Source: DAOUJW01 sp034422115 (GTDB taxonomy: Bacteria > Chloroflexota > Dehalococcoidia > Lucifugimonadales > UBA2985). Taken from it: a DNA stretch of 64,000 bases. Made by a program: the position numbers and the translations under genes. Location: the NCBI GenBank assembly GCA_034422115.1, contig DAOUJW010000022.1, positions 1 to 64,000 of the forward strand. The letters run 5' to 3'. The notes beneath the pieces are model-generated. The model had not been told where the DNA came from and did not search any database. It worked only from the letters and a program-made list of their open reading frames with translations. Of the stretch, positions 48,551 through 57,388 are shown one piece after another (position 1 is the stretch's first letter; every line of letters begins with the position of its first letter).

Positions 48551-49648
48551 ATGACCGAATTAACCGTCCCCAGCGGCCTTGGGGAGATCACGCCCGCCTG
48601 GCTGACCGAGGCGCTTCAGGGCGCTGGAGCGTCCGGCGGCGCTTCCGTGACCGGGATCTCGGCTGAGACCATTTCCGAAGGCAAGGGGTTTATGAACCAG
48701 CTGTTCCGCCTGAGCCTCGACTACGACTCGGATACCCACGACCTGCCACGGACGTTGATGGTCAAGCTCCCATCCACAGACCCCCTGCTGAGGCGGGTCT
48801 TTGGCAGGCTGGGGCAGAACCTGCGGGAGGTCAGGTTCTACCAGGAGCTGGCGTCGGACGGCCTGCTGCAGACGCCTCGTAGCTACTACTCCGCAATTGA
48901 CCTGGCGACCGGCGATACCGTTCTGATGCTGGAGGACATGAGCGACGCAAGGCAGGGCGACAGCGTCGCAGGCTGCTCCATGGCGGAGGCCCGCGGCGCA
49001 TTGAGCCAGATGGCCCGATTCCACGCCTCTTGGTGGGACAGCCCACGGCTGGACGCGCTGGGCTGGATGCCCACGAAGGACTCCGAGGCCCAGTCCTACC
49101 AGTACATATACACGGACGCGTGGAGGTCCCTGGCAGAGAAGGCCGGTGTCGGTATGCCCCAGGGCCTGCTAACCCTTGGAGACCGCCTGATAGATGAGGT
49201 CCCGAAGATAAAGGCCAGGCTCACCGAGCCTCCACGGACCATCGTCCACGGAGACTATCGCTTGGACAACTGCTTCTTCTCCACAGCCGACGACCCCCAG
49301 CTGCCTGTGGTCTTCGATTGGGAGTTCTGCGTACGCGCAAGAGGGGCGTACGACGTCGCCACCTTCATCAGCGAGGCGTTCACCACCCCCCAGCGAAGGG
49401 AGGTGGAGATGGACCTCCTGCGCATGTACCACTCGACGCTGGTGGACAACGACGTAAGCGGCTACTCCTTTGAAGAGTGCCTGGACGACTACCGGCTATC
49501 GATGCTGGAGATATTCGTCTTCTGGATAGTCTCCGGTGGCTACTGCAACTACGAGGGCGAGCGGGCCACCGTGTACCTGCACAACACCCTCGCCCGCTTC
49601 GACGCCGCCATCTCCGACCTCGCCTCCACAGAGCTGCTGGCGGGCTAG
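48551..49648 (+). CDS. APH/EcKL-like phosphotransferase
   Basis: 365 residues. The kinase fold of aminoglycoside phosphotransferase/ecdysteroid-kinase-like proteins is evident: TLMVKLPSTDPLLRRVFGRL (ATP Lys), TVLMLEDMSD hinge, IVHGDYRLDN catalytic loop at about 232 and VVFDWEF metal site at about 255. Such enzymes phosphorylate small hydroxylated compounds such as choline or sterols. I chose ATG 48551 (family-typical start TVPSGLGEITPAWLTEAL); the ORF also opens at ATG 48497, which overlaps the previous stop. Confidence 0.85.
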   Translation: MTELTVPSGLGEITPAWLTEALQGAGASGGASVTGISAETISEGKGFMNQLFRLSLDYDSDTHDLPRTLMVKLPSTDPLLRRVFGRLGQNLREVRFYQELASDGLLQTPRSYYSAIDLATGDTVLMLEDMSDARQGDSVAGCSMAEARGALSQMARFHASWWDSPRLDALGWMPTKDSEAQSYQYIYTDAWRSLAEKAGVGMPQGLLTLGDRLIDEVPKIKARLTEPPRTIVHGDYRLDNCFFSTADDPQLPVVFDWEFCVRARGAYDVATFISEAFTTPQRREVEMDLLRMYHSTLVDNDVSGYSFEECLDDYRLSMLEIFVFWIVSGGYCNYEGERATVYLHNTLARFDAAISDLASTELLAG

Positions 49649-49704
49649 GGCCGCAGCCGGGAGAGTTCGACATCCAGATACAACAGGTCAGCCGCTATCG
49701 TTGG

Positions 49705-50886
49705 GTGATTGAGGGAGCTATACTGCCCCTCCAGTTCGCCATGGGCCTGAACCTCTTTGCACCCGCGCCCATGTTCCCCCTCATCATGGAGGACTATGAC
49801 CTGAGCAGGGGCAGCGTCAGCCTCCTGATGGTGACGGCGTTCCTGGTTTTCACCATCTTCCTGATACCGGGCGGCATTATATCCACCAGGCTGGGCACAA
49901 AGGAGGCCGTCCTGGTGAGCGGGGTTCTAATGACCGCCGGCGTCCTTGCGCCGGTTACGTCCAACCTCCCGGCCATCCTGCCCCTGAGGGTGGCCTTTGC
50001 CATGGGCAACGCCATCCTCCTGCCTGCCACAGCCGCCGTCATCGTGCAGTGGTTCAAGACCAGCGAGCGTCCCATAATGAACGCCGTCAACCTCGCGGCC
50101 CAGGGGACGGGCGTTGCCACGGCCATGTTCCTGAGCGTGCCGCTGGCGGAGGCCCTGGGGTGGAAAAACGTCCTGGTGGTATACGGTATCTTCGCGTCCA
50201 TGAGCAATATAATATGGCTCCTCCTAGGGCGCGCCGTCCGGACGGACGCTGCCGCTGAGAGTCAGACGTCCGTGAAAGCGATATTCGGCGTACTGAGAGA
50301 GCGCAACACCCTGCTGCTGTCCCTGGCCTTCGTTGGGCCCTTCGCCCTGTTCATCGGCTACAGCTCGTGGCTGCCTACGTACTACAACGAGGAGTTCGAT
50401 ATGCCCCTCCAGCAGGCGAGCGCCATACTGGCCCTCCTGCCCCTCATGGGGGTTGTGGTGAACGTACTCTCAGGGTTCCTGCTGGCGCGCCTGGGGCTGC
50501 ACAGGCCGCTAATGATGGCGCCGGGCCTGCTGTTCCCCATTGGCGCATTCGGGGCATTCTACTTCAACAGCATCCCCATAATCATCGGCGCCATTCTGCT
50601 GCTGGGGTTCTGCTTCTGGATATTCCTGCCCACCGCCTTGACCGTCGCAATGGAGCTGCCCGGCGTGACTATGGAGAAGGTGGCCCTTGTGACCGCCGCT
50701 GCCCTCACCATCGGCAACGCCTCCACCGTGGTCGCGCCCTTCCTGGTGGGCGTGATCACGGACATGATTGGGTCCTACGTGCCGAGCCTGTCCGTGCTGG
50801 CCATACTTCCCGTCACGGCGCTAATCGCAGCCATAGCGCTCCCTGAAACGGGCCACAGGGCCAAGGGGCGCGTGCCTTTAAGATGA
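49705..50886 (+). CDS. MFS transporter
   Basis: About 393 residues with 11-12 membrane spans: AILPLQFAMGLNLFAPAPMF, VTAFLVFTIFLIPGGIIST, the loop A-like RLGTKEAVL, and a second half opening with RNTLLLSLAFVGPFALFIG. Similar to CynX/NimT-like or nitrate-type MFS exporters and importers of small anions. GTG 49705 is the only conventional start, but the upstream in-frame codons (SRYRW) look like normal MFS sequence, so the true start may be a rare ATC or ATA codon just upstream, after GGGAGAG. It overlaps the next gene by ATGA. Confidence 0.85.
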   Translation: MIEGAILPLQFAMGLNLFAPAPMFPLIMEDYDLSRGSVSLLMVTAFLVFTIFLIPGGIISTRLGTKEAVLVSGVLMTAGVLAPVTSNLPAILPLRVAFAMGNAILLPATAAVIVQWFKTSERPIMNAVNLAAQGTGVATAMFLSVPLAEALGWKNVLVVYGIFASMSNIIWLLLGRAVRTDAAAESQTSVKAIFGVLRERNTLLLSLAFVGPFALFIGYSSWLPTYYNEEFDMPLQQASAILALLPLMGVVVNVLSGFLLARLGLHRPLMMAPGLLFPIGAFGAFYFNSIPIIIGAILLLGFCFWIFLPTALTVAMELPGVTMEKVALVTAAALTIGNASTVVAPFLVGVITDMIGSYVPSLSVLAILPVTALIAAIALPETGHRAKGRVPLR

Positions 50887-51863
50887 GTGTGAAGGGTTCC
50901 ATTGCCATAGTCGCCCCGGACGCCTCCGCGCTCCAGGCCCTGCTGCCCTTTGCCCCGGACGACGTGGAGGTGAAGTGGGTCGACTCTACCCAGCCGGTAG
51001 ACCTTCAGGCGCAGCAGATGAGCGACGCCGTGGCATTTTTCACCACCGATTTGTCTGTAGACATGGACCTGGTGCGGCGGTGCCCGCGGCTGAGACTTAT
51101 CCAACTGGCCTACGCCGGCGTCGATGAACTCAACCTGGCCGCCCTCGCCGAGATGGGGGTACAGGTTGCCAACAACCAGGGAAGCAACGCCACCGCCGTC
51201 GCCGAGCACACCGTTGGGCTCATGCTCGCCGTGCGCCGCAAGCTCAGGCTGCAGTTCGAGGCCATCAGGCGCGGCGAATGGTACGAGGGCATCCTGCGGG
51301 ACTGGCAGCCACAAGCCTACGAGATAGCCGGGCAGACCGTCGGTCTGGTTGGGATAGCGACTATCGGCCGGGAGGTCGCCCGGAGGCTCCAGGGATGGGG
51401 CTGCTCCATCGTCTACCACGACACACTTCACCCACCTGCCGAACAAGCCGCCGAGCTGAGGCTGCGTTCGGTCTCTATGGATGAGCTGCTGCGAGAGTCG
51501 GACATTGTCAGCTTGCACGTCCCACTGACTCCACAGACGCGGGGGATGATCGGCGCGCGGGAATTGGGGTTGATGAAGTGGACGGCTATTCTCATCAACA
51601 CCTGCCGGGGCCCTGTCGTGGACGAGGCGGCGCTGATACAGGCGCTGCATGACGGAGCGATTGCCGGCGCCGGCCTGGACGTCCTGGAGGAGGAGCCACC
51701 CCGGAGCAACAACCCACTGCTCTCGATGGACAACGTGGCAGTCACTCCCCACTTGGCTGGCATGTCCCTCGAGAGCGTTCGGCGGAGCGCCGCTTTCGCT
51801 ATTGAGAACATGGCGCGGGTGGCTAGAGGCGGGGAACCTCTGGGCGTAGTCAATCCGACTTAG
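50883..51863 (+). CDS. D-isomer-specific 2-hydroxyacid dehydrogenase
   Basis: 326 residues. Catalytic Arg242 (NTCRGPV), the Glu of LDVLEEEP (about 270) and His290 (TPHLAG) are present. The NAD motif reads VGLVGIATIG instead of VGxGxIG, with Ala159 in the middle Gly position, which may change cofactor binding. N-terminal substrate domain 1-100; FAxxGVDxxxL is represented by LAYAGVDELNLAAL. Likely reduces a 2-oxo acid that the coupled MFS protein handles. The gene ends before a strong hairpin terminator. Confidence 0.9.
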   Translation: MSVKGSIAIVAPDASALQALLPFAPDDVEVKWVDSTQPVDLQAQQMSDAVAFFTTDLSVDMDLVRRCPRLRLIQLAYAGVDELNLAALAEMGVQVANNQGSNATAVAEHTVGLMLAVRRKLRLQFEAIRRGEWYEGILRDWQPQAYEIAGQTVGLVGIATIGREVARRLQGWGCSIVYHDTLHPPAEQAAELRLRSVSMDELLRESDIVSLHVPLTPQTRGMIGARELGLMKWTAILINTCRGPVVDEAALIQALHDGAIAGAGLDVLEEEPPRSNNPLLSMDNVAVTPHLAGMSLESVRRSAAFAIENMARVARGGEPLGVVNPT

Positions 51864-51917
51864 GAAGCCTCATTCCGCGGGCAACTGCACGCCAACTTGT
51901 ACGTGATTAAAGGAAAG

Positions 51918-51950
51918 CGGCCGCGTTAGGCTAAGAATCTAACGCGGCCG
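51918..51950. terminator. Bidirectional terminator hairpin
   Basis: CGGCCGCGTTAG - 9-nt loop - CTAACGCGGCCG, 12 perfect pairs, midway between the convergent dehydrogenase (51863) and thioredoxin-like (51977) genes. There is no strong T-run; stability alone suggests termination. Confidence 0.75.
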
Positions 51951-51976
51951 TTGAGCATCTACCTTTAGGGCAAGGC

Positions 51977-52564
51977 CTACACACCCAGCGTCTTGGACAG
52001 GAGATCTCGCAGGTCGCGGACAGTCTCCTTCTGCCAGTCCGGGAACTTGGCGTTGGTCCGCTCCCTGCGGACCTGGCGAACGGCCTGCTCGTCCTGGCCC
52101 TCCGTCTCCTTGTCGATGGCTGCGTTCAGCTCGGCCATCTCCTTGGTGACCGACTCCGGCCGCTCTATCCAGTGGCACAGGTACCCCTGGTCAGCGTTGT
52201 AGAAGACAAAGACGGGAATCGACCTGAACTCGCCCCTGTTCAGGAACTCGTCTGCAATGTCCAGGTTCTCGTCCCTGGGAAAGACGCGCATGTCCATGCC
52301 GGACACCTCGGCGATGCGCCCAATCACCGGCATACCGCGATACACGTCCGGGCACCAGTCCTCGCCAATGACCATCACGCGGGAGCACCCGCTCTCCACG
52401 GCCTTCTTGAAGAAGGAGGCGTCATCGTCGGTTACGGCGTCGGTCGCCGTCTCGTAGCACTGGGCAAACCGGTCCTGGTTGACCTTGATCTGCGCCAGAT
52501 AGTCGGCGTAGGTAAACCCTTGGCCGTACCTCTCAGCATTTACCACCGTTGTCTTCTCTGCCAT
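51977..52564 (-). CDS. Thioredoxin-like protein with a single active-site Cys
   Basis: 195 residues from ATG 52564, which follows AAGGAG; longer ORF starts upstream overlap the glutaredoxin gene. A thioredoxin fold with motif GEDWCPDVYRGMPV: Cys71 is present, but the resolving position (Val74 of WCPDV) is not Cys. This WCxD form is typical of Thioredoxin_9 proteins rather than of true dithiol thioredoxins. IPVFVFYNADQGYLCHWIER supplies the cis-Pro loop. It probably works with the glutaredoxin-like protein 46 bp upstream. Confidence 0.82.
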   Translation of the reverse strand: MAEKTTVVNAERYGQGFTYADYLAQIKVNQDRFAQCYETATDAVTDDDASFFKKAVESGCSRVMVIGEDWCPDVYRGMPVIGRIAEVSGMDMRVFPRDENLDIADEFLNRGEFRSIPVFVFYNADQGYLCHWIERPESVTKEMAELNAAIDKETEGQDEQAVRQVRRERTNAKFPDWQKETVRDLRDLLSKTLGV

Positions 52565-52610
52565 ATGTCTCCTTTTCTCAAGTCTTGAAACTCTTGCTTC
52601 TGCCGAATTG

Positions 52611-52844
52611 CTAGCCAATAAAGCAGCCGATACCGCCCTCAAAGCCCTCCTCCACCCGCCCGTCCGGGTAGCGGATGATGGGTACCACGTCGCCGTAGCT
52701 CCTGGCCTCGTCCATAATCTCCTGGCTGAGGTCGGCGCGGCGCTCGTCGTACTCAATACCCTCTGCGTTCCACTTGTTTGTGAGCTTCACGCACGCGTCG
52801 CATCCCTGAATTGTGTATACAATCGGGATAGAGAAAGTAACCAT
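52611..52844 (-). CDS. Glutaredoxin-like protein
   Basis: 77 residues, ATG 52844 with GGGAGGTG 6 nt upstream. The dithiol motif CDAC (Cys15-Cys18) sits after the first strand (IVYTIQGCDACVKLTNKWNA), with VVPIIRYPDG as the cis-Pro strand and EEGFEGG near the end, all as in small glutaredoxin/NrdH-type proteins. Reduces disulfides or glutathionylated/mycothiol-like mixed disulfides; the partner is unknown. First gene of a two-gene unit with the thioredoxin-like protein. Confidence 0.85.
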   Translation of the reverse strand: MVTFSIPIVYTIQGCDACVKLTNKWNAEGIEYDERRADLSQEIMDEARSYGDVVPIIRYPDGRVEEGFEGGIGCFIG

Positions 52845-53005
52845 TCTGTTCACCTCCCCGGGCAAATTGACGCCACATCCAGCGTCTCCAATGGCCGAAT
52901 TATACAGCCCTTGGCCTGCTTTCCGCAACGCGTATCCCATCAGGTATACGGCTCAGTGCAACCTAGAGACTTGACGGGCTGATGTGATGATGTAATGATG
53001 TCAAT

Positions 53006-53233
53006 ATGCGCACCACACTGACCATCGACGACGACGTGCTCGCGGTGGCGCGGGCACTGGCGGAGCGGAACGGGACCAGTCTTGGCAGGGCCTTGTCGGA
53101 GCTGGCGCGGCGCGGTTTTAGAAGCAACGACGCAGTCGGAGACAACGGAGACGGAACCACGTTTGCCATCGCTCCTGACGCCGAGCCAATCACCAGTGAA
53201 GACGTATACAAGGCGCTGGGCGACTGGCCTTGA
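53006..53233 (+). CDS. vapB: VapB-type antitoxin
   Basis: 75 residues, MRTTLTIDDDVLAVARALAE with RNGTSLGRALSELARRGF: a ribbon-helix-helix DNA-binding N-terminus and an acidic tail. TTGACG (52971) stands upstream in a GATG-rich tract; ATG 53006 has no ribosome-binding site, so the mRNA may be leaderless. Overlaps vapC by TTGA. Confidence 0.82.
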   Translation: MRTTLTIDDDVLAVARALAERNGTSLGRALSELARRGFRSNDAVGDNGDGTTFAIAPDAEPITSEDVYKALGDWP

Positions 53234-53664
53234 CCGCCCTGCTGGACATCAACGTCCTGATAGCCCTCGCCTGGCCCAACCACGTACATCATGCTGCGGC
53301 CAGGGCCTGGTTTGAGGTGCATCGACGGGACGGCTGGGCAACCTGCACCCTGACGGAGGCCGGCTTCATCCGACTTTCCTGCAACCCGGCCGTAGTGCGG
53401 CACACCGTCACCCCTCTTGACGCAATTGCCGTCCTGGAAAGGCTGACAGGGCTGAAGTGCCACTCCTTTTGGCCCCTGGACCGATCCGTTGTCCAAATGC
53501 CGGAGGCCATCGGCGCGCGCATCCAGGGGTATCGCCAGATTACGGACGCCGTATTGCTGGCCGCCGCCATGCAGCACGACGGACAGCTGGCCACCCTGGA
53601 CGCGAGCCTGGAAGGGCTGCTCGCCGAGAGCGACCGCTCCTTCCTGTGCGTCATACCCGTGTGA
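53230..53664 (+). CDS. vapC: VapC-type PIN ribonuclease toxin
   Basis: 144 residues from a TTG start overlapping the antitoxin stop. PIN motifs: MTALLDINVLIALAWPNHVH with Asp6, Glu in CTLTEAGFIRLSCN, then QITDAVLLAAAMQHDGQLAT with two further acidic residues. This is the Mycobacterium-type (TA_15-like) subgroup, which cleaves structured RNA. The two upstream toxin-antitoxin loci in this window belong to different subgroups, so these are not recent duplications. Confidence 0.9.
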   Translation: MTALLDINVLIALAWPNHVHHAAARAWFEVHRRDGWATCTLTEAGFIRLSCNPAVVRHTVTPLDAIAVLERLTGLKCHSFWPLDRSVVQMPEAIGARIQGYRQITDAVLLAAAMQHDGQLATLDASLEGLLAESDRSFLCVIPV

Positions 53665-53751
53665 ATCGGTAGAGGATGGAGAGTCGGCTGCGCCATCGTC
53701 CCTCGTGCTACAATTAAATCAGAACTACAAGAAACCGGGAGGACACCCTAA

Positions 53752-55374
53752 ATGCTGCCGATTGCGGAAGTGGCCCGGAACATGGGGCTGGATGAGGAAT
53801 ACGTAATACCCTACGGAAGTTACAAGGCCAAGGTCAGCCTGGATGCGATCCCGCCCAACGGGCAAAGAGGCAAGCTGATTGTTGTTACAGGCATGACCCC
53901 GACACCGGCAGGCGAGGGCAAGACGACCACCACCGTGGGACTAACCCAGGCCCTTGGCCGCCTGGGACGCCGGGTGACGGCCACCCTCAGGGAGCCTTCC
54001 CTTGGCCCCATATTCGGCATAAAGGGCGGCGGCACCGGCGGCGGCGCGGCCCAGGTTGTGCCTGAGGATGAGATCAACATCCACTTCACCGGAGACGCCC
54101 ACGCCGTGGCTTCCGCGCACAACCTGCTGGCAGCCTTGACGGACAACGCCTCCCGCACCGGCAGGGTAGACGGCCTCCTGCCCCGCGGCATCACCTGGAG
54201 GCGGGTGGTGGACGTGGAGGACCGGGCGCTGCGCTCCGTAGTCATCGGCCTGGGGGGTGGCGCAAACGCGCCCCTCAGGGAGTCCGGCTTTGACATCGTT
54301 ACCGCGTCGGAGGTCATGGCAATCCTTGCCCTCGCCTCCGGCCTGGACGACCTCAGGCAGCGGCTGTCCAGGATAGTCGTTGGCTTCACCCTGGACGGGC
54401 GGCCCGTGACCGCGGAGGACGTGGGAGCCGTCGGCTCCATGATGTCGCTGCTCCGCCACGCCATCCAGCCGAACCTCGTACAGACGCTGGAGGGACAGCC
54501 GGTGCTGGTGCATGCGGGCCCCTTCGGCAACATCGCTCACGGCTGCAACTCCGTGGTCGCCGACCGACTCGCCCTTGTCCACAGCGACTACGTCATCACG
54601 GAGGCCGGTTTCGGCGCCGACCTGGGCTTCGAGAAGTTCATGCACATCAAGGCCCGCTTCAACAACCTGGAGCCGGACGCGGTGGTGCTGGTGACCACCG
54701 TGCGGGCCGTCAAGTCCCACGGCGGCGTGCGGCTCAGGGAGCTGGACAGCCCCAATGAGGAGGCGGTGGAGGAGGGCATGGCAAACGTGGAGCACCTGGT
54801 GGGCGTCATCCGCTCCTTCGGGTTGCCCGTTGTGGTTGCGATAAACCGATTCCCCACCGATACGCCCGGCGAGGTGTCGATAGTGAAGGCGCGCTCGGAG
54901 GCCGCGGGCGCGCAGGCGGCTGTGGAGAGCGACGTCTTCGGGCGCGGCGGTGAGGGCGGCATCGATCTGGCGCACGCTGTCATGGAAGCGACCGGCGGCC
55001 CCAAGCCCAGGGTGAGCTACCTCTACCCCCTTGAGGCAACCATCGAGGAGAAGGTGCTGGCCCTGGCGCGGAACGTGTACTGCACCGACGAGGTTGTCTG
55101 GACGCCGGAGGCCAGGCGTCGTATGCGGACCTTCGCCAGTCACGGCTGGGGCAGCCTGCCGGTGTGCATGGCCAAGACCCACCTGTCCATCTCGGACGAC
55201 CCCGCTCTCAAGGGCAAGCCGTCCGGCTACGTGTTTGACGTTACCGACGTAAGGGCATCTGTGGGCGCGGGCTTCATATACCCCGTCTCCGGCTCCATAG
55301 TGACAATGCCCGGCCTGCCCAACTCCCCTCGCGCCCTGGACGTTGACGACGGGGGCAACATCCTGGGGCTGTAG
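53752..55374 (+). CDS. fhs: Formate-tetrahydrofolate ligase
   Basis: 540 residues (family about 550-560). Converts formate, ATP and tetrahydrofolate to 10-formyl-THF. The P-loop is PTPAGEGKTTT (50-60), preceded by GKLIVVTGMT; EPSLGPIFGIKGGGTGGGAA, INIHFTGDAHAV, GFDIVTASEVMAILALA and GVKxxGG-related loops are all present, as is the C-terminal MPGLPNSPRA. GGGAGG lies 9 nt before the ATG. With fdh in the same window, formate can be burned for NADH or assimilated into one-carbon units; the rest of a Wood-Ljungdahl methyl branch is not visible here. Confidence 0.97.
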   Translation: MLPIAEVARNMGLDEEYVIPYGSYKAKVSLDAIPPNGQRGKLIVVTGMTPTPAGEGKTTTTVGLTQALGRLGRRVTATLREPSLGPIFGIKGGGTGGGAAQVVPEDEINIHFTGDAHAVASAHNLLAALTDNASRTGRVDGLLPRGITWRRVVDVEDRALRSVVIGLGGGANAPLRESGFDIVTASEVMAILALASGLDDLRQRLSRIVVGFTLDGRPVTAEDVGAVGSMMSLLRHAIQPNLVQTLEGQPVLVHAGPFGNIAHGCNSVVADRLALVHSDYVITEAGFGADLGFEKFMHIKARFNNLEPDAVVLVTTVRAVKSHGGVRLRELDSPNEEAVEEGMANVEHLVGVIRSFGLPVVVAINRFPTDTPGEVSIVKARSEAAGAQAAVESDVFGRGGEGGIDLAHAVMEATGGPKPRVSYLYPLEATIEEKVLALARNVYCTDEVVWTPEARRRMRTFASHGWGSLPVCMAKTHLSISDDPALKGKPSGYVFDVTDVRASVGAGFIYPVSGSIVTMPGLPNSPRALDVDDGGNILGL

Positions 55375-55390
55375 CAGGGCGGGTTCAATG

Positions 55391-55499
55391 CACCCCCATC
55401 TCAATCTTCCCCCTCGAGGGGGAAGAGGTTTTGGAGCTTAGCAAACTGTTCGCGCAATATCCCTTCCCCAGCTAGCGGGGGAAGGTCAGGATGGGGGCT
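55391..55499. repeat. Dispersed hairpin repeat, family B copy 4
   Basis: CACCCCCATCTCAATCTTCC, CCCTCGAGGGGGAAGAGG, and CCCCAGCTAGCGGGGGAAGG ending GGATGGGGGC; a longer, interrupted copy filling the gap after fhs. Confidence 0.7.
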
Positions 55500-55595
55500 A
55501 ACACAACCGCTCCTCCTCTTGCCCAATGGGTTACAATGGGCTGACCACAATGTCGTGGAGCGGCCATTCCCAAAAGCACAGCGCGGAGGTGAGCT

Positions 55596-56432
55596 ATGGG
55601 TCGACTTGAAGGCCAGGTGGCCATCGTCACAGGCGGAGCGCAGGGCATCGGGGGCGCGGCGTCGAGGCGGCTGGCTGAGGAGGGGGCGAAGGTGCTCATC
55701 GCCGACATAGACGTGAGCGCGTCGGAGGCCAACGTCGAGACCATACGCGCCGCGGGCGGCGTCGCCGAGAGCCTGCGGGCCGACCTGGGCGTCCACGACG
55801 ACATCAAGGCCATGATCGACAGGGCTACGCAGCTTTGGGGCAGGCTGGACATCCTGGTCAACAACGCCTACAGCCCAGCGCACGGCGGTGGGCAAGGCGG
55901 CGCGCTGGAGGTCACGGAGGAGGCGTGGGACGCCGGCATGGGGCTGCTGGTGAAGTCCATCTTCCTGGGTGTCAAGTACGCCGTCCCTGAGATGCGGAAG
56001 ACGGGGGCCGGCAGCATTGTGAACATCTCCTCAGTGCACGGGCTGCTTATGGCGGAGGGCAAGCTGGTCTACGAGGCGGGCAAGTCGGCGGTGATAGGCA
56101 TGACGCGCCAGATGGCCATCGACTACGGGCCGATGGGCATACGGGTCAACGCCATCTGCCCAGGGCACATAGCCACGGAGCGCATCCAGGCCCAGTGGCG
56201 CGAGAACCCCACGGGCGAGAAGTTCTTTGAGGACCAGTACCCTCTGAGGAAGTTCGGGCTGCCCGTGGATGTTGCCAACGCCATTGTGTTCCTCTCCTCC
56301 GACGAGGCGTCATTCATCACCGGCCACTCGCTGGTTGTGGACGGCGGGCTGACCATCCAGCTCCAGGAGGACTTCGGCGTGCGGCAGGCCAACTACATGC
56401 GGGACAACCCGGAAACGCAACTGCCGTACTAG
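55596..56432 (+). CDS. Short-chain dehydrogenase/reductase
   Basis: 278 residues; GGAGGT before the ATG. Motifs: TGGAQGIGGAAS, LVNNAYSPAHGGG (N-x-x variant of NNAG), Ser in NISSVHGLLM, and YEAGKSAVIGMTRQ with Tyr-x3-Lys, then GHIATERI and VDGGLTI. A FabG/3-hydroxyacyl-type oxidoreductase with unknown substrate. Its stop overlaps the stop of the convergent Alpha-E gene by 4 bp. Confidence 0.92.
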   Translation: MGRLEGQVAIVTGGAQGIGGAASRRLAEEGAKVLIADIDVSASEANVETIRAAGGVAESLRADLGVHDDIKAMIDRATQLWGRLDILVNNAYSPAHGGGQGGALEVTEEAWDAGMGLLVKSIFLGVKYAVPEMRKTGAGSIVNISSVHGLLMAEGKLVYEAGKSAVIGMTRQMAIDYGPMGIRVNAICPGHIATERIQAQWRENPTGEKFFEDQYPLRKFGLPVDVANAIVFLSSDEASFITGHSLVVDGGLTIQLQEDFGVRQANYMRDNPETQLPY

Positions 56433-57385
56433 GGTGTGACCGGGTAGTGAAAATACCCCGCGGAAACCACGTCGTGGAGGTCCTGGGTGTCCTCGCTGAC
56501 GCGTCGCAGGAGTCCCTCCCTGTCCTCCGTATCGGGCCACCCGTAGCGTATCAGTGTGCTCGTGCGCCCTATCAGGCGCTGCGCCGACGCCACGGCACGC
56601 TCGTCTATGCCGGGGCCTATGGCGGCCAGCTCCGCCATCGCCCTGTCGATGGTGTAACCCACGGAGTTGGGCAGAAGCGGATCGGCTACCAGGAGGTCCA
56701 GCACCCGGCGTGGCTGCACCTCCACGCCGTAGCCGCGGATGTACACCTCAACGGCGTGCTGGATTCGCAGAAGGCTCGTCCATTCGGCCTCCTGGTGCTC
56801 GCTGTCCTTGACGTCCAGGGCAATCTGGGTGAGGAGCAAGCCAACGCAAAGCTGCGCCCGCTCTATGTAGCGGCCAAGCTGCATGAAGCTCCAGCCAAGG
56901 TCGCGGTACATGGTGGTGGCGGCCGTGCCCATGAAGGTGTTTATCTCCGCCGAGGTCTCAGCGTAGAAGCTCTCCGGCGACGTGCGCCAGATGTCATTGA
57001 TGTCCAGCTTCTGAATGCGAAGGTACGCCAGGTTGAGGAGAATCCACATCTCCCCGCTGATGCAGTGGCGCATCTGGCGGGCGTTCTCCCGACCGAGGTG
57101 GAAGCAACGGCGTATTGAGTTGGGGTTGGAGGCCTCAAAGGTGAGGTCGTCGGCGAGCATATAGGAGTCGGCCAGGGTGTACTCGTCGCTGCCAACCATC
57201 TCCAGGCTGCCCCTGGGCGGCTGCCGGTCTATGCTCTCGTATATGCGCGCCCAGCCGAAGTGAATCTCCGGCAGGGGCCGGTCCACCAGCGCCTCAGTCT
57301 GGAGGCGCAGCAGGCGGCACAGGTGCTCCGCCCGCTCCAGGTATCGACCCATCCAGTAGAGGCCCTCTGCGGTGCGCGCAAGCAT
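56429..57385 (-). CDS. Alpha-E (DUF403) domain protein
   Basis: 318 residues, mainly alpha-helical. MLARTAEGLYWMGRYLERAE is the family-defining N-terminus, with LRLQTEALVDRPLPEIHFGW next and ARQMRHCISGEMWILLNLAY and TTMYRDLGWSFMQLGRYIER later. Alpha-E proteins are encoded next to a circularly permuted ATP-grasp protein and usually a transglutaminase; the pair is thought to form or modify a peptide or amide bond. Role not yet known. Its start lies 3 bp after the stop of that ATP-grasp gene. Confidence 0.93.
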   Translation of the reverse strand: MLARTAEGLYWMGRYLERAEHLCRLLRLQTEALVDRPLPEIHFGWARIYESIDRQPPRGSLEMVGSDEYTLADSYMLADDLTFEASNPNSIRRCFHLGRENARQMRHCISGEMWILLNLAYLRIQKLDINDIWRTSPESFYAETSAEINTFMGTAATTMYRDLGWSFMQLGRYIERAQLCVGLLLTQIALDVKDSEHQEAEWTSLLRIQHAVEVYIRGYGVEVQPRRVLDLLVADPLLPNSVGYTIDRAMAELAAIGPGIDERAVASAQRLIGRTSTLIRYGWPDTEDREGLLRRVSEDTQDLHDVVSAGYFHYPVTP

Positions 57386-57388
57386 GGC

